This document shows positions 26,876-36,682 of a stretch of 47,781 nt of DNA, piece by piece; positions within the stretch are counted from its first letter, which is position 1, and each line of letters starts with the position of its first letter. Below the pieces are notes generated by a model. The model saw only the letters and a list, made by a program, of their open reading frames with translations. It was not told the DNA's origin and searched no databases. A program made the translations under genes and the position numbers. The DNA is from an uncultured Clostridia bacterium (GTDB taxonomy: Bacteria; Bacillota; Clostridia; Christensenellales; Aristaeellaceae): NCBI GenBank assembly GCA_947166385.1, contig CAMVEB010000030.1, forward strand, positions 1 to 47,781. The letters are read 5' to 3'.

Positions 26876-29800
26876 TTGCCTGCAAATGCTTTAGCCTATA
26901 AGCAGATGGCAGAGGATACGGCAAAACGGATCACGGGCAGTTATCAGGACTGGACTGCATTTTTGCAGACTGCTGCCCGTCTGTATAAGTATCCCTACCA
27001 TGAACAACTCATGATCTTTGCGCAGCGCCCGGATGCGATAGCCTGTGCAGAGTACGGACTTTGGAACAAAACTATGCGCCGGTATGTCCGGCGCGGCTCC
27101 AAGGGAATCGCGCTGATTGACCCGACAACAGATATCCCTCGAATCCGATATGTTTTTGATGTATCGGATACCGGTGCCCGGCAGAATTCCCTGACACCGT
27201 TCCTTTGGGAACTCGGAGAACAGCATGTGGACGCTGTTCACGCTGCGCTGGAAAACCGTTACGGTGTAAGCAATCCCGCCCTGGTGGATCAGCTCCAGAC
27301 CATTGCCGGAACGCTTGCCCGGGATTACTGGGAAGAAAATAAAAAAGATATCATCGACATCGTTGACGGTTCCTATCTGGAAGGATACGATGAGTTCAAC
27401 GTAGGAGCTTCCTTCCGGAACGCTGCGGCAGTCAGCATCTCCTACGCCCTGATGTCCCGGTGCGGGATGGAACCGGACGCGGCCTTTACCCATGAGGATT
27501 TCATGAGCGTGTTCGACTGGAATACACCGGAAGCTATAACCGCCCTGGGTACAGCCGTCAGCCAGATCAGTGAGCAGGTGCTCCGGCAGATTGAAATCAC
27601 AGTGAAGAACGTGGAAAGGAGTTTGCAAAATGAGCGAGATTCAGTATCAGAGCAGCGGGGATTATCTGATCCCGAACCTGACCGTGGAGGAAACGCGGCC
27701 CCTGACGAAGTACGGACGGATGCGGAAGAAATACCTTCAGGCGAACCGTCCGGTACTGTTCAACAATCTCCTGCTGAGCGGACAGCTGCAGAACCATCTC
27801 CTGGAGACGGAAGAGACAGCGAACCGGAGACTCGAGGAGATGATCCGGAACATGGCGCAGGAGAGCGGCGTGACGGAAGATCTGAAAGCGGCGGATCAGA
27901 TGAAATGGGTGGGCCTGATGAACACCCTGAAGGCGCAGGCGGAAGAGATCATTCTGGAAGAACTGATCTACGCCTGACAAATGAACCGGAAATCGCGCAG
28001 GAGCAACCGGTGCAAAAGGGACAACGGGCAGCAGAAGAACAGGTAGAGCAGTTGTCCCTTTTCCCCAGCGAGGAAGAACAGATCAAAACCGTGGATGCGA
28101 TCAGAATCCACAGACCCATCGGAACGGAGCGGAGCGACCGCCCCGTTCTTGCTTTATCTGATGAAGAAATTGATCATGTCCTACGCCGCGGTTCCGGCTT
28201 TGAAGGCGGAAAACTGCGGATCGCCGCCCTTTACGCCCAGAATCCGACGCCGGTGGATGCCCGGGTTTTCCTGAGCAATGAATACGGGGTTGGCGGGCAC
28301 AGCCATACCTTCCTGGACGGAACCAGCGGGTTTATTGACTACAACTCCCGCGGAATGCAATTCCGTCGTTGGAAAACCAATGAAGAAATGACCCTGCGCT
28401 GGCATGTGGTAGAGCGTCATATCCGGGATATGATGGAGAAAGGCACATACCTCACGCCGCAGGAACAGCAACGCTTTGAGGAAATGCAGCGGGACTTTGC
28501 CGGAGAGGAAATGCCGCTTCCGCAGCCCCGGATGCATTATCCACCTGTGGTGAATCCCGAACCCCGCGGATATGTTTCCACGAACCGGATTATTACCCAA
28601 ATGGATATTGAACGGACGCTCCGTGAATGGAACGGCGATATCCAGAGCAAGCATGCCATAGAACGCTATGTCCGGGAAGGCCATACGACGGAAGAGATTG
28701 CGGAACGCCTGCGTGAAACATATGGCGGGGATCTTTCGGCGCTTCCGGTCACCGTGAACGATGAACCGCGAGAAGTACCGTGGACAGATGCCGCAAACGC
28801 CCTGAATCGGTTGGTCTGGGACAACGAGTTTTACACCGATGAAGAACAGGAACGCCTTGATGACATTGATCCCGTTGCGATTCGTGAAAACCTGGAAAGA
28901 GAAGGCATCGTAAACGGTGAAGTCGTTGAGCAGGAAGCAGAAACATCCGTTCAGGAACCGCTTCGTCCCGGTGAACGGCTCATTCCGGAGCATGACGGTA
29001 TTCCCGCAATGCGGGAAATCACGATTGACCTGACTCCCCGGCAGCAGGAGACCCCCAATTTTTCCTGGGATCTGCATCCCGGGGATACGGTCTATATGGA
29101 CGGCAGGGAGTTCATCGTGGAAGAAAACCGGCCTTTTGAGGTCAGTTTCAGCGATCCGGCTTTTCCGTATCCGATTCTTCGGGCAGAAGGAAAAGAATCA
29201 TTGGAGTGGGTACTGGCCCGGGATGAACGGAATAACAAATACCGGATCAGTCCGGAAACTCCGGCAACAGAGATATCAGAAAACACGCAGCCTGAACAAC
29301 CGGAAGCTCAGGCAGAAACAGAGCGTGTTCCGCAAATTGCGGCAGAAAACTTCCGCATCACAGACGATTATCTGGGTGAAGGCGGTCAGAAAACCAAGTA
29401 TGCCAACAATGTGGCAGCAATCCGGACGCTGAAAACCATTGAAGCGGAAAACCGGCAGGCTACGCCGGAAGAACAGGAAATCTTGTCCCGGTATGTCGGC
29501 TGGGGCGGCATTCCGCAGGCATTTGATGAGCGTAATCTCGCTTGGGATGCGGAATATACCGAACTGAAAAGTCTCCTGACCGATGAAGAGTATGAAATGG
29601 CGCGAGCGTCTACCCTGAACGCCCACTACACTTCGCCTGTCGTAATTCGTGCCATGTATGACGCGGTGGAACAGATGGGTTTCCGGACAGGAAACATTCT
29701 GGAACCGTCATGCGGCGTTGGCAACTTCTTCGGCCTTCTGCCGGAGAACATGGCAGACAGCCGGCTGTACGGTGTGGAACTGGACAGCATTACCGGCAGA

Positions 29801-32800
29801 ATTGCGCAATATCTGTATCCGCAGGCCGATATCATGGTCACCGGCTTTGAAAAAACGGATCGCCGTGATTTCTTTGATCTGGCGATTGGCAATGTACCCT
29901 TTGGTTCCTATAAGCTTTCGGACAAACGCTTTGACAAGCAGAATTTCCTGATTCACGACTATTTCTTCGCAAAAGCGTTGGATCAGGTCCGTCCGGGTGG
30001 CATTGTGGCGTTTATCACTTCCAAGGGCACCATGGATAAACAATCCCCCGAAGTCAGGCAGTATATCGCGCAACGGGCTGAACTGCTCGGTGCAATCCGC
30101 CTGCCGAATAACGCTTTCAGGGCAAATGCCGGCACTGAAGTCACCAGCGACATCATTTTCCTGCAAAAACGGGAACAGCCTATTGATATTGAACCGGACT
30201 GGGTGCATTTAGGCCTGACGGAAGACGGTATCCCAATCAACAGTTATTTCGTGGAACATCCGGAAATGGTACTGGGTACCATGGCCTGGGATGACAGTAT
30301 GTACGGCAACCGGCAGGAAACAGCCTGTCTCCCGATCGAAGGCGCGGATCTGTCAGAGCAGCTGGCGGCAGCAGTCCGAAGCATCACAGGTGAATATCAT
30401 GCTGTGGAAATGCCGGATCTGGCAGACGGAGAAGAAATCCGGGAAAGCATTCCCGCTGATCCGGACGTGAAAAACTTCTCCTACACGGTCGTGGACGATA
30501 AGGTCTATTACCGGGAAAACTCCGTCATGGTACGCCCGGAACTGAACGCGACCGCTCAGGAACGGGTCAAGGGCATGGTTGCCCTGCGGGACTGCGTTCA
30601 TCGCCTGATGGATGCCCAGCTGAACGATGACAGCGAAGAAACAATCCATACGCTGCAGCAGGAACTGAACCAGCGGTATGACGACTATACCGCGAAATAC
30701 GGACTGATCAACAGCCGTGCCAACGCACTGGCTTTCAGTGACGATTCGGCCTATTACCTGCTCTGTTCCCTGGAAATCCTGAATGAAAACGGTGAACTGG
30801 AACGCAAAGCGGATATGTTCACCAAACGGACGATCCGCCAGCAGCATGTGATTGAGCATGTGGATACGGCAGTGGAAGCGCTGGCAGTCTCTATTGCGGA
30901 AAAAGCCAGGGTGGATGTGCCGTATATGGCGGAACTGACTGGAAAAGATGAGGATGAGATCGCGGATGAATTGACGGGCATCATTTTCCAGATTCCCGGT
31001 CCGCTGGACGAGGACGGCCGCGCTACCTATGTGACAGCGGATGAATATCTGTCCGGGAACGTCCGTCAGAAGCTCAGGGAAGCAGAAGACGCAGCGGAAA
31101 TGTCTCCATATTTCGATGTTAATGTACAGGCGCTGAAGGCAGCACAGCCCAAGGATCTGGACGCATCGGAGATTGACGTACGCCTCGGAGCGACCTGGGT
31201 CGGGAAACAGTATATTCAGCAATTCATGGAAGAGGTCCTGGAAATCCCGTTTTATCAGCGTCGGGCCATACAGGTTCAGTTTTCAGAATATACCGCGGAA
31301 TGGCATATCAACGGGAAAAATGTACCGTCCTACAGCAATGTCCCGGTCAATATAACCTATGGAACTGACCGGGCAAACGCCCTGAGGATTCTGGAAGACA
31401 CGCTGAATCTGCGGGATATCCGGATCTACGATACTATACAGGACGCAGATGGCAAGGAACGCCGGGTGCTGAACCAGAAAAAAACAACCCTGGCCCAGCA
31501 GAAACAGCAGGCACTGATAAACGCTTTTCAGGAATGGATCTGGAAAGACCCGCAGCGCCGGGAAACGCTGGTTCAGCGGTACAATGAGAAGTTCAATTCC
31601 ATCCGTACCCGGGAATATGACGGCAGCCATATTACTTTTTCCGGTATGAACCCTGAAATTGTTCTCCGGGAACACCAGCGGAACGCGATCGCCCATATCA
31701 TCTATGGTGGGAATACCCTGCTGGCCCATCAGGTCGGTGCCGGGAAAACCTTTGAAATGACCGGCGCGGCCATGGAAAGCAAGCGCCTCGGTCTTTGCCA
31801 GAAAAGCATGTTTGTCGTACCGAATCACCTGACAGAACAGTGGGCGGCAGAGTTTCTGCGGCTGTATCCGTCCGCGAAGATCCTGGTCACGACGAAAAAA
31901 GACTTTGAAAAGGCCAACCGGAAGAAGTTCTGTGCCCGGATTGCTACCGGAGATTATGACGCTGTGATCATCGGTCACAGCCAGTTTGAACGGATTCCTG
32001 TTTCTCAGGAACGGCAGGAACGATTGCTGAAAGAACAGATTGACGAACTCACCACCGGTATTCAGGAACTGAAAATGAGCCGGGGCGAACAGTTCAGCAT
32101 CAAACAGCTGGAGCGCACAAAGAAGCAGCTGGAAGGCAGGCTCAGAAAGCTTCAGGCAACAGAAAAGAAGGACGATGTGGTCACTTTCGAGCAGCTGGGC
32201 GTGGATCGGCTGTTTGTGGATGAGGCTCACAGTCACAAAAACCTGTTCCTGACAACGAAAATGCGGAACGTTGCAGGCCTTTCCACCAGCGAAGCGCAGA
32301 AATCCACAGATATGTTCCTGAAATGCCGGTACATGGATGAAATTACCGGTGGTCGCGGTGTGATTTTTGCCACAGGTACCCCGGTGACCAATTCCATGAC
32401 GGAACTGTACACCATGCAGCGGTATCTGCAGTACGGAACGCTGAAAAGAAACAATATGACGCATTTCGACTGCTGGGCCTCCACTTTCGGGGAAACGGTG
32501 ACGGCGATTGAACTGGCTCCGGAAGGCACGGGATACCGTGCCAGGACCCGTTTTGCCAAGTTTTTCAACCTGCCTGAGCTGATGACCATGTTCAAAGAGA
32601 TTGCAGATATCAAAACCGCGGATCAGCTGCACCTGCCTACGCCGGAAGCACACTATGAAACAGTGGTCGCTCAACCGACAGAGCACCAGAAAGCCATGAT
32701 CGCGGAACTCTCCGAACGGGCCTCCAGGATTCACGGCGGCAGCGTCGATCCACGGGTGGACAACATGCTGAAGATCACCAGTGATGGCAGAAAGCTGGGA

Positions 32801-34258
32801 CTGGATCAGCGGTTAATCAATCCTCTGCTCCCGGACGATCCTGGCAGCAAAGTGAATGCCTGCGTGAACAATGTCTTCCGAATCTGGCAGGAAGGAATGC
32901 CGGAAAAACTGACACAGCTGATTTTCTGTGATATCTCCACTCCCAAAGGCAAGGCCGGAAAAGATCAGGCAAAAGAAAAAAAGGATCTGACGGAATCATT
33001 CACCCCGGAACCCACAACACCGGATGATGACTTTGGAGATCTGCCGCCGGAAGAAACTGAACAGGCAGGGAGCCTGTTCAGCGCTGAAAAGAGCAATGAC
33101 TTTTCCGTTTACGAGGATATCCGGGACAAACTGATTGCCCGAGGTATTCCGCCGGAGGAGATCGCTTTCATCCACGATGCGGATACGGAAGTCAAAAAGA
33201 AAGAGCTTTTTGCGAAAGTCCGTTCCGGACAGGTGCGTGTCCTCATGGGCAGTACCGCCAAGATGGGAGCCGGAACCAACGTACAGGACCGCCTGATCGC
33301 TTCTCATGACCTGGACTGCCCCTGGCGTCCCGGAGATCTGGAACAGCGGGCCGGACGGATTGTCCGTCAGGGCAATATGAATCCGGATGTGCATATCTAC
33401 CGATATGTGACGGAAGGCTCCTTTGACAGCTATCTCTGGCAAACAGTGGAAAACAAGCAAAAGTTCATATCTCAGATCATGACCTCCAAATCGCCGGTTC
33501 GCTCCTGTGAAGACGTGGACGAAACGGCGCTTTCTTATGCGGAAATCAAGGCGCTGTGCGCCGGGGATGACCGCATCAAAGAGAAGATGGCGCTGGATGT
33601 GGATGTCGCCCGTCTGAGATTGATGAAAGCTGAACACCAGAGCAACCAATACCGGCTGGAAGATCAGCTTCTGAAACAGTTTCCCAGGGAAATCGAACAG
33701 AATCGCGGGTATCTGGTCGGTCTGCAGAAGGATCTGGATACACTGGCGGCTCATCCGCTGCCGGAAAAGGATTTCATCGGCATGACAGTCCATGGTACTC
33801 ATTTTACGGAAAAGGACAAAGCCGGAGAAGCAATTCTGGAAGCCTGCAAAACCATCACGGACGACAAGGATCATCCGATCGGCGAATATCGGGGGCTTCA
33901 AATGTCTCTGTCTTATAACGCTTTCGCCGGTCAGTACATCCTGACGATGAAGGGCGAAATGTCCCATTCAGTGGATATCGGCACCAGTGCTCTGGGCAAT
34001 ATGACCCGGATTGACAATGCCCTGAATAACATTCCTGTCCGGATGCAAAACATCGAAGGAAAACTGGAAAGCCTGAATCAGCAGATGGCAACCGCCCGTG
34101 CTGAATTAGGGAAACCTTTCCCACAGGAAGCAGAATTCAGGCAGAAAAGCGAACGGCTGGCAGAGCTGGACGCCGCGCTGAACATGGATAATGCTCATAA
34201 ACCCCAGACACAGGAACAGGAAAAACCAAACAAACGAAACAGAGAGGAAGCGAGATAA
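26876..34258 (+). CDS. Giant ArdC-like/N6-methylase/SNF2 helicase protein (2,460 aa)
   Basis: A large polyvalent protein typical of clostridial ICEs (LtrC/SNF2 type). Residues 1-100 resemble the ArdC/LtrC N-terminal DNA-binding domain. Residues about 252-367 are a low-complexity Gly/Asp/Pro/Ser linker that coincides with the tnpV gene in another frame. LPD-type domains follow to about 820. The methylase motif is ILEPSCGVGNFFG (about 941), with GNVPFG (about 1003) as an NPPY-like catalytic motif. The SNF2 ATPase has LLAHQVGAGKTFEM (about 1616), RLFVDEAHSHKN (about 1777) and FATGTPVTNSM; the helicase C motif is near 2125-2170 (EQRAGRIVRQGN). It may protect or remodel incoming DNA. TTG start at 26876, 8 nt after AGGAGG. 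Confidence 0.85.
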   Translation: MPANALAYKQMAEDTAKRITGSYQDWTAFLQTAARLYKYPYHEQLMIFAQRPDAIACAEYGLWNKTMRRYVRRGSKGIALIDPTTDIPRIRYVFDVSDTGARQNSLTPFLWELGEQHVDAVHAALENRYGVSNPALVDQLQTIAGTLARDYWEENKKDIIDIVDGSYLEGYDEFNVGASFRNAAAVSISYALMSRCGMEPDAAFTHEDFMSVFDWNTPEAITALGTAVSQISEQVLRQIEITVKNVERSLQNERDSVSEQRGLSDPEPDRGGNAAPDEVRTDAEEIPSGEPSGTVQQSPAERTAAEPSPGDGRDSEPETRGDDPEHGAGERRDGRSESGGSDEMGGPDEHPEGAGGRDHSGRTDLRLTNEPEIAQEQPVQKGQRAAEEQVEQLSLFPSEEEQIKTVDAIRIHRPIGTERSDRPVLALSDEEIDHVLRRGSGFEGGKLRIAALYAQNPTPVDARVFLSNEYGVGGHSHTFLDGTSGFIDYNSRGMQFRRWKTNEEMTLRWHVVERHIRDMMEKGTYLTPQEQQRFEEMQRDFAGEEMPLPQPRMHYPPVVNPEPRGYVSTNRIITQMDIERTLREWNGDIQSKHAIERYVREGHTTEEIAERLRETYGGDLSALPVTVNDEPREVPWTDAANALNRLVWDNEFYTDEEQERLDDIDPVAIRENLEREGIVNGEVVEQEAETSVQEPLRPGERLIPEHDGIPAMREITIDLTPRQQETPNFSWDLHPGDTVYMDGREFIVEENRPFEVSFSDPAFPYPILRAEGKESLEWVLARDERNNKYRISPETPATEISENTQPEQPEAQAETERVPQIAAENFRITDDYLGEGGQKTKYANNVAAIRTLKTIEAENRQATPEEQEILSRYVGWGGIPQAFDERNLAWDAEYTELKSLLTDEEYEMARASTLNAHYTSPVVIRAMYDAVEQMGFRTGNILEPSCGVGNFFGLLPENMADSRLYGVELDSITGRIAQYLYPQADIMVTGFEKTDRRDFFDLAIGNVPFGSYKLSDKRFDKQNFLIHDYFFAKALDQVRPGGIVAFITSKGTMDKQSPEVRQYIAQRAELLGAIRLPNNAFRANAGTEVTSDIIFLQKREQPIDIEPDWVHLGLTEDGIPINSYFVEHPEMVLGTMAWDDSMYGNRQETACLPIEGADLSEQLAAAVRSITGEYHAVEMPDLADGEEIRESIPADPDVKNFSYTVVDDKVYYRENSVMVRPELNATAQERVKGMVALRDCVHRLMDAQLNDDSEETIHTLQQELNQRYDDYTAKYGLINSRANALAFSDDSAYYLLCSLEILNENGELERKADMFTKRTIRQQHVIEHVDTAVEALAVSIAEKARVDVPYMAELTGKDEDEIADELTGIIFQIPGPLDEDGRATYVTADEYLSGNVRQKLREAEDAAEMSPYFDVNVQALKAAQPKDLDASEIDVRLGATWVGKQYIQQFMEEVLEIPFYQRRAIQVQFSEYTAEWHINGKNVPSYSNVPVNITYGTDRANALRILEDTLNLRDIRIYDTIQDADGKERRVLNQKKTTLAQQKQQALINAFQEWIWKDPQRRETLVQRYNEKFNSIRTREYDGSHITFSGMNPEIVLREHQRNAIAHIIYGGNTLLAHQVGAGKTFEMTGAAMESKRLGLCQKSMFVVPNHLTEQWAAEFLRLYPSAKILVTTKKDFEKANRKKFCARIATGDYDAVIIGHSQFERIPVSQERQERLLKEQIDELTTGIQELKMSRGEQFSIKQLERTKKQLEGRLRKLQATEKKDDVVTFEQLGVDRLFVDEAHSHKNLFLTTKMRNVAGLSTSEAQKSTDMFLKCRYMDEITGGRGVIFATGTPVTNSMTELYTMQRYLQYGTLKRNNMTHFDCWASTFGETVTAIELAPEGTGYRARTRFAKFFNLPELMTMFKEIADIKTADQLHLPTPEAHYETVVAQPTEHQKAMIAELSERASRIHGGSVDPRVDNMLKITSDGRKLGLDQRLINPLLPDDPGSKVNACVNNVFRIWQEGMPEKLTQLIFCDISTPKGKAGKDQAKEKKDLTESFTPEPTTPDDDFGDLPPEETEQAGSLFSAEKSNDFSVYEDIRDKLIARGIPPEEIAFIHDADTEVKKKELFAKVRSGQVRVLMGSTAKMGAGTNVQDRLIASHDLDCPWRPGDLEQRAGRIVRQGNMNPDVHIYRYVTEGSFDSYLWQTVENKQKFISQIMTSKSPVRSCEDVDETALSYAEIKALCAGDDRIKEKMALDVDVARLRLMKAEHQSNQYRLEDQLLKQFPREIEQNRGYLVGLQKDLDTLAAHPLPEKDFIGMTVHGTHFTEKDKAGEAILEACKTITDDKDHPIGEYRGLQMSLSYNAFAGQYILTMKGEMSHSVDIGTSALGNMTRIDNALNNIPVRMQNIEGKLESLNQQMATARAELGKPFPQEAEFRQKSERLAELDAALNMDNAHKPQTQEQEKPNKRNREEAR
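27630..27977 (+). CDS. tnpV: TnpV-family protein nested in the SNF2 gene (+1 frame)
   Basis: A 115-residue protein fully contained in the giant gene but read in the +1 frame. It shows the TnpV pattern: DYLIPNLTVEE at the N-terminus, RKKYLQANRPVLFNNLLLSG in the middle and an ending in WVGLMNTLKAQAEEIILEEL then IYA. It has its own strong ribosome site, AAAGGAG, 8 nt before ATG 27630. Natural protein composition is in this frame; the overlapping giant frame is low-complexity. I infer that tnpV was inserted or overprinted in a linker of the host gene, leaving both frames open. TnpV function is unknown. Confidence 0.82.
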   Translation: MSEIQYQSSGDYLIPNLTVEETRPLTKYGRMRKKYLQANRPVLFNNLLLSGQLQNHLLETEETANRRLEEMIRNMAQESGVTEDLKAADQMKWVGLMNTLKAQAEEIILEELIYA

Positions 34259-34774
34259 ATGGATGAAAACATGGATTACAAAGCGATCCCCGTTTACCGG
34301 GAAACATCGGTCTATGCCCGGAAAAACGACGAACTGGAGGTATACCGGGCGTCCTCTGCCGCGAACAGGGCCTGCAAGCATGTGATCGAAGAATCGATCC
34401 GGGAACATTTTGACGGGATGCGCCTTCCCAGAAGCATCGTACCGCCGATCCTGGACACTTTCGGTGCGGACCGCGTCAGCTATGTGCTGGCGAATACACT
34501 CCAGAGCAAAAGCTGGGACGGCAGATTCGGCAAGGATAATCTGGAATGGGCGCAGACTATCCCGATCAAACCAGATCTGGCAGATTCGATCAACAAAAAC
34601 AGTTTTTGCATAGTGGAGACTCATCCTGCGGTACTGGATGGATTTGTTCGTCATGTCCGTAAAGTGATCGAAGAAAGATCCCGTCCTACACTGGCAGATC
34701 AGTTGAAGGCTGTAATGTCCGCTCCCGCAACAGGAAAGCATGATAGACCTAAAGCGTACGGGATGGAGCGGTGA
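34259..34774 (+). CDS. DUF3849-like protein
   Basis: A 171-residue protein with the pattern IPVYRETSVYARKNDELEVY, then ANRACKHVIEESIREHFDG, RVSYVLANTL and ETHPAVLDGFVRHVRKV, typical of DUF3849 proteins encoded after the SNF2 gene. ATG 34259 directly follows the preceding TAA, so the two are likely coupled. Its biochemical role is unknown. Confidence 0.78.
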   Translation: MDENMDYKAIPVYRETSVYARKNDELEVYRASSAANRACKHVIEESIREHFDGMRLPRSIVPPILDTFGADRVSYVLANTLQSKSWDGRFGKDNLEWAQTIPIKPDLADSINKNSFCIVETHPAVLDGFVRHVRKVIEERSRPTLADQLKAVMSAPATGKHDRPKAYGMER

Positions 34775-34775
34775 T

Positions 34776-35117
34776 ATGCATAACAGGACAAGACCCATAG
34801 TGGTTCGGTTTTCTGTCACTCCCGAGGAACTAGCATTGATCAAACAGAAACAGGAAGAGTCCCATATAACGAGCAGGGAGGCCATGATCCGCAAACTGGT
34901 CTTTGAAGGAAATATCCTGCTGCTCGACATCCCTGAAATCCGGGAAATATCAGCAAACCTGGGACGCTGTACAGGATGCCTGAACCAGATTGCAAAAAGG
35001 GTAAACATCACAGGTCGCCTGTATGAAAACGATCTGAAGGAAACAAGAGGAAGTATGAATGAAATGACTGAAATGATCAGCAGGATTTATCAACAGTTGA
35101 CGGAATTCAAAACATAA
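34776..35117 (+). CDS. mobC: MobC-family relaxosome accessory protein
   Basis: A 113-residue protein with an N-terminal ribbon-helix-helix region (RPIVVRFSVTPEELALIKQK) and the helical MobC core (EIREISANLGRCTGCLNQIA, then RVNITGRLYENDLKE). It would bind oriT and help the relaxase nick the DNA. ATG 34776 lies one base after the preceding gene's stop. The relaxase gene normally follows at once; here a 1.8-kb interval containing the reverse transcriptase cassette separates them. Confidence 0.85.
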   Translation: MHNRTRPIVVRFSVTPEELALIKQKQEESHITSREAMIRKLVFEGNILLLDIPEIREISANLGRCTGCLNQIAKRVNITGRLYENDLKETRGSMNEMTEMISRIYQQLTEFKT

Positions 35118-35122
35118 CCATG

Positions 35123-35169
35123 GCGTGGGGCACTGTGTTATTGTGCACATTGCCCCACGCTTTAATTTT
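35123..35169 (+). terminator. Intrinsic terminator after mobC
   Basis: GCGTGGGGCA (35123-35132) pairs perfectly with TGCCCCACGC (35151-35160), followed by TTTAATTTT. It ends plus-strand transcription before it would run antisense into the reverse transcriptase gene. Confidence 0.85.
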
Positions 35170-35195
35170 GCTCTGAGTACAAAAATCTGTTCAAA

Positions 35196-36542
35196 CTATA
35201 GCCGAGGCCGCTTTAGTCGCTTTTGCATTTTAGACCAAGCTCTTTTTGTTCCGCGGTCAATATCCTCGTCTGTACCAAACACTTTTTTTGCTCGATCAAC
35301 GTAGGAAAGGAAGTTCCCCTGTTTCTTATTCCTTCTTTCGGCATGCTTTCCTTTGTACGAATATAGTCTGTAAAGATTTCGTAATGGAATCCTTTTTCCG
35401 CTGGGCGATAGTCTATTATTCTTCGTAATATTATCAATTTTACGGTACATGCGTTCATAGTATTTTGCGATGGTCTTTGATCGGATCGTTACGGTCTGTC
35501 CATCAAATGTGAAGCCAAGATAGGATATTAAGTTTTTCGAGTTGCTTGTATCCGGGAGATATGATTCATTGCAGTTGTTAATAGTCTGGGAATCATATTC
35601 AAAAACTTGGGTTTTCTCAGCTTGAAGTTCCAGTCCCTTGATGCTATCTTGTGTGTGAAAAATAAAATCGATTGCTCTTTGATTTGACTGCTTATCACGT
35701 AATGGCAGAACGATTATGAAATCATCACAATACCTGCGATAAAAACCGGCGTGGCTTGTGGCGTAGTCGTTTATTATCTTGTCAAAATCCATCAGATACA
35801 CATTAGAGAGGGTTGCACTTATTGCGGAACCCTGCGGAATACCGAATCTGTTTCTGTTTGTCTTAAGATGATCCTTTTTGAATAGCCGAAACTCTTCCGG
35901 TGAAAAAAAGCGATCCAATTTGTTAAAACTTTTTTTGTCAAGTCCTTTAAACTCTTGGATTTCATCAAGTTCAAGCCACGAATACTTTGTTATACTTCGG
36001 AAAACTGCATAATAATCCTCAGGCAGTCTATCAACTGACAGCAATTTGCATAATTGATGTTTCAGATGATCGTGATCAATATTATCAAAGTATTTGGTGA
36101 AGTCACCGATTACAATGAAGGACGATCCTGCTTTGCGGATGAAATCAAAAGCTTCTTTTGCATAGTGTATGTTGCTTTTGCCGGGATGATTGTTTCTGTA
36201 GGCGACAGCGCACCTGTTTATACCTGTCTGACTGGCGTAATCGTTGTATCTTTTGTTGATTTGATAGGAGTAGTATTCGTAAATATATCTGTCAATATGG
36301 GCAGAATACATTATGTCCCGCTCTTTAGGCGCGTCTCGATCAGTCTGTTCCGGGTGATCTGGACTTAAGAACTTTTTGGGGAATTTCCGCATTCGCTTCT
36401 TGTAGTGGATAAAAGGATAGAAGGCATGATGGATTATGTAATCAGGTTTTTCGATCTGAGACCTGACCTCCTGCCAATGCACTCTGTTGTCTATGTGAGG
36501 ATAGCGTTTGTACTTGAAAATCTTTGGGTATACATGTGGCAT
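35196..36542 (-). CDS. drt2: DRT2-like (UG2-type) antiviral reverse transcriptase
   Basis: A 448-residue stand-alone reverse transcriptase. Motif A is VIGDFTKYFDNID (Asp147), motif B' is RFGIPQGSAISATLSN (about 232-247) and the catalytic YCDD is at 271-274 in YRRYCDDFIIVLP. The entry segment AYRNN, GKSNIHYAKEAFDFI (115-135) and the KRYPHID start fit unknown-group defence RTs rather than group II introns or retrons; no maturase or endonuclease domain is present. The start is ATG at 36542-36540, with GGGAGA at 36556-36551 and 8-nt spacing; upstream in-frame codons run into the structured RNA. DRT2 enzymes copy an upstream noncoding RNA into tandem repeats. The family call rests on motifs plus the RNA architecture listed next. 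Confidence 0.82.
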   Translation of the reverse strand: MPHVYPKIFKYKRYPHIDNRVHWQEVRSQIEKPDYIIHHAFYPFIHYKKRMRKFPKKFLSPDHPEQTDRDAPKERDIMYSAHIDRYIYEYYSYQINKRYNDYASQTGINRCAVAYRNNHPGKSNIHYAKEAFDFIRKAGSSFIVIGDFTKYFDNIDHDHLKHQLCKLLSVDRLPEDYYAVFRSITKYSWLELDEIQEFKGLDKKSFNKLDRFFSPEEFRLFKKDHLKTNRNRFGIPQGSAISATLSNVYLMDFDKIINDYATSHAGFYRRYCDDFIIVLPLRDKQSNQRAIDFIFHTQDSIKGLELQAEKTQVFEYDSQTINNCNESYLPDTSNSKNLISYLGFTFDGQTVTIRSKTIAKYYERMYRKIDNITKNNRLSPSGKRIPLRNLYRLYSYKGKHAERRNKKQGNFLSYVDRAKKVFGTDEDIDRGTKRAWSKMQKRLKRPRL

Positions 36543-36682
36543 AGTCACACTCTCCCGAAAAACGTCTCCAAAAATGAGTTGCTCACCGGTAAGGGCAGCT
36601 TCCTTGTAATCCGGTGAGCACACGATAAAACAAATCAAGCGTTAGCCCGATTAGCTGCTTGATGCCCCCGACCACTTTCATA

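Noticed and set aside
35196..36542. Group II intron maturase or diversity-generating retroelement RT
   Set aside because: No maturase or endonuclease domain, no intron ends, and no template/variable repeat pair or accessory protein. Retron msr-msd features are also absent.
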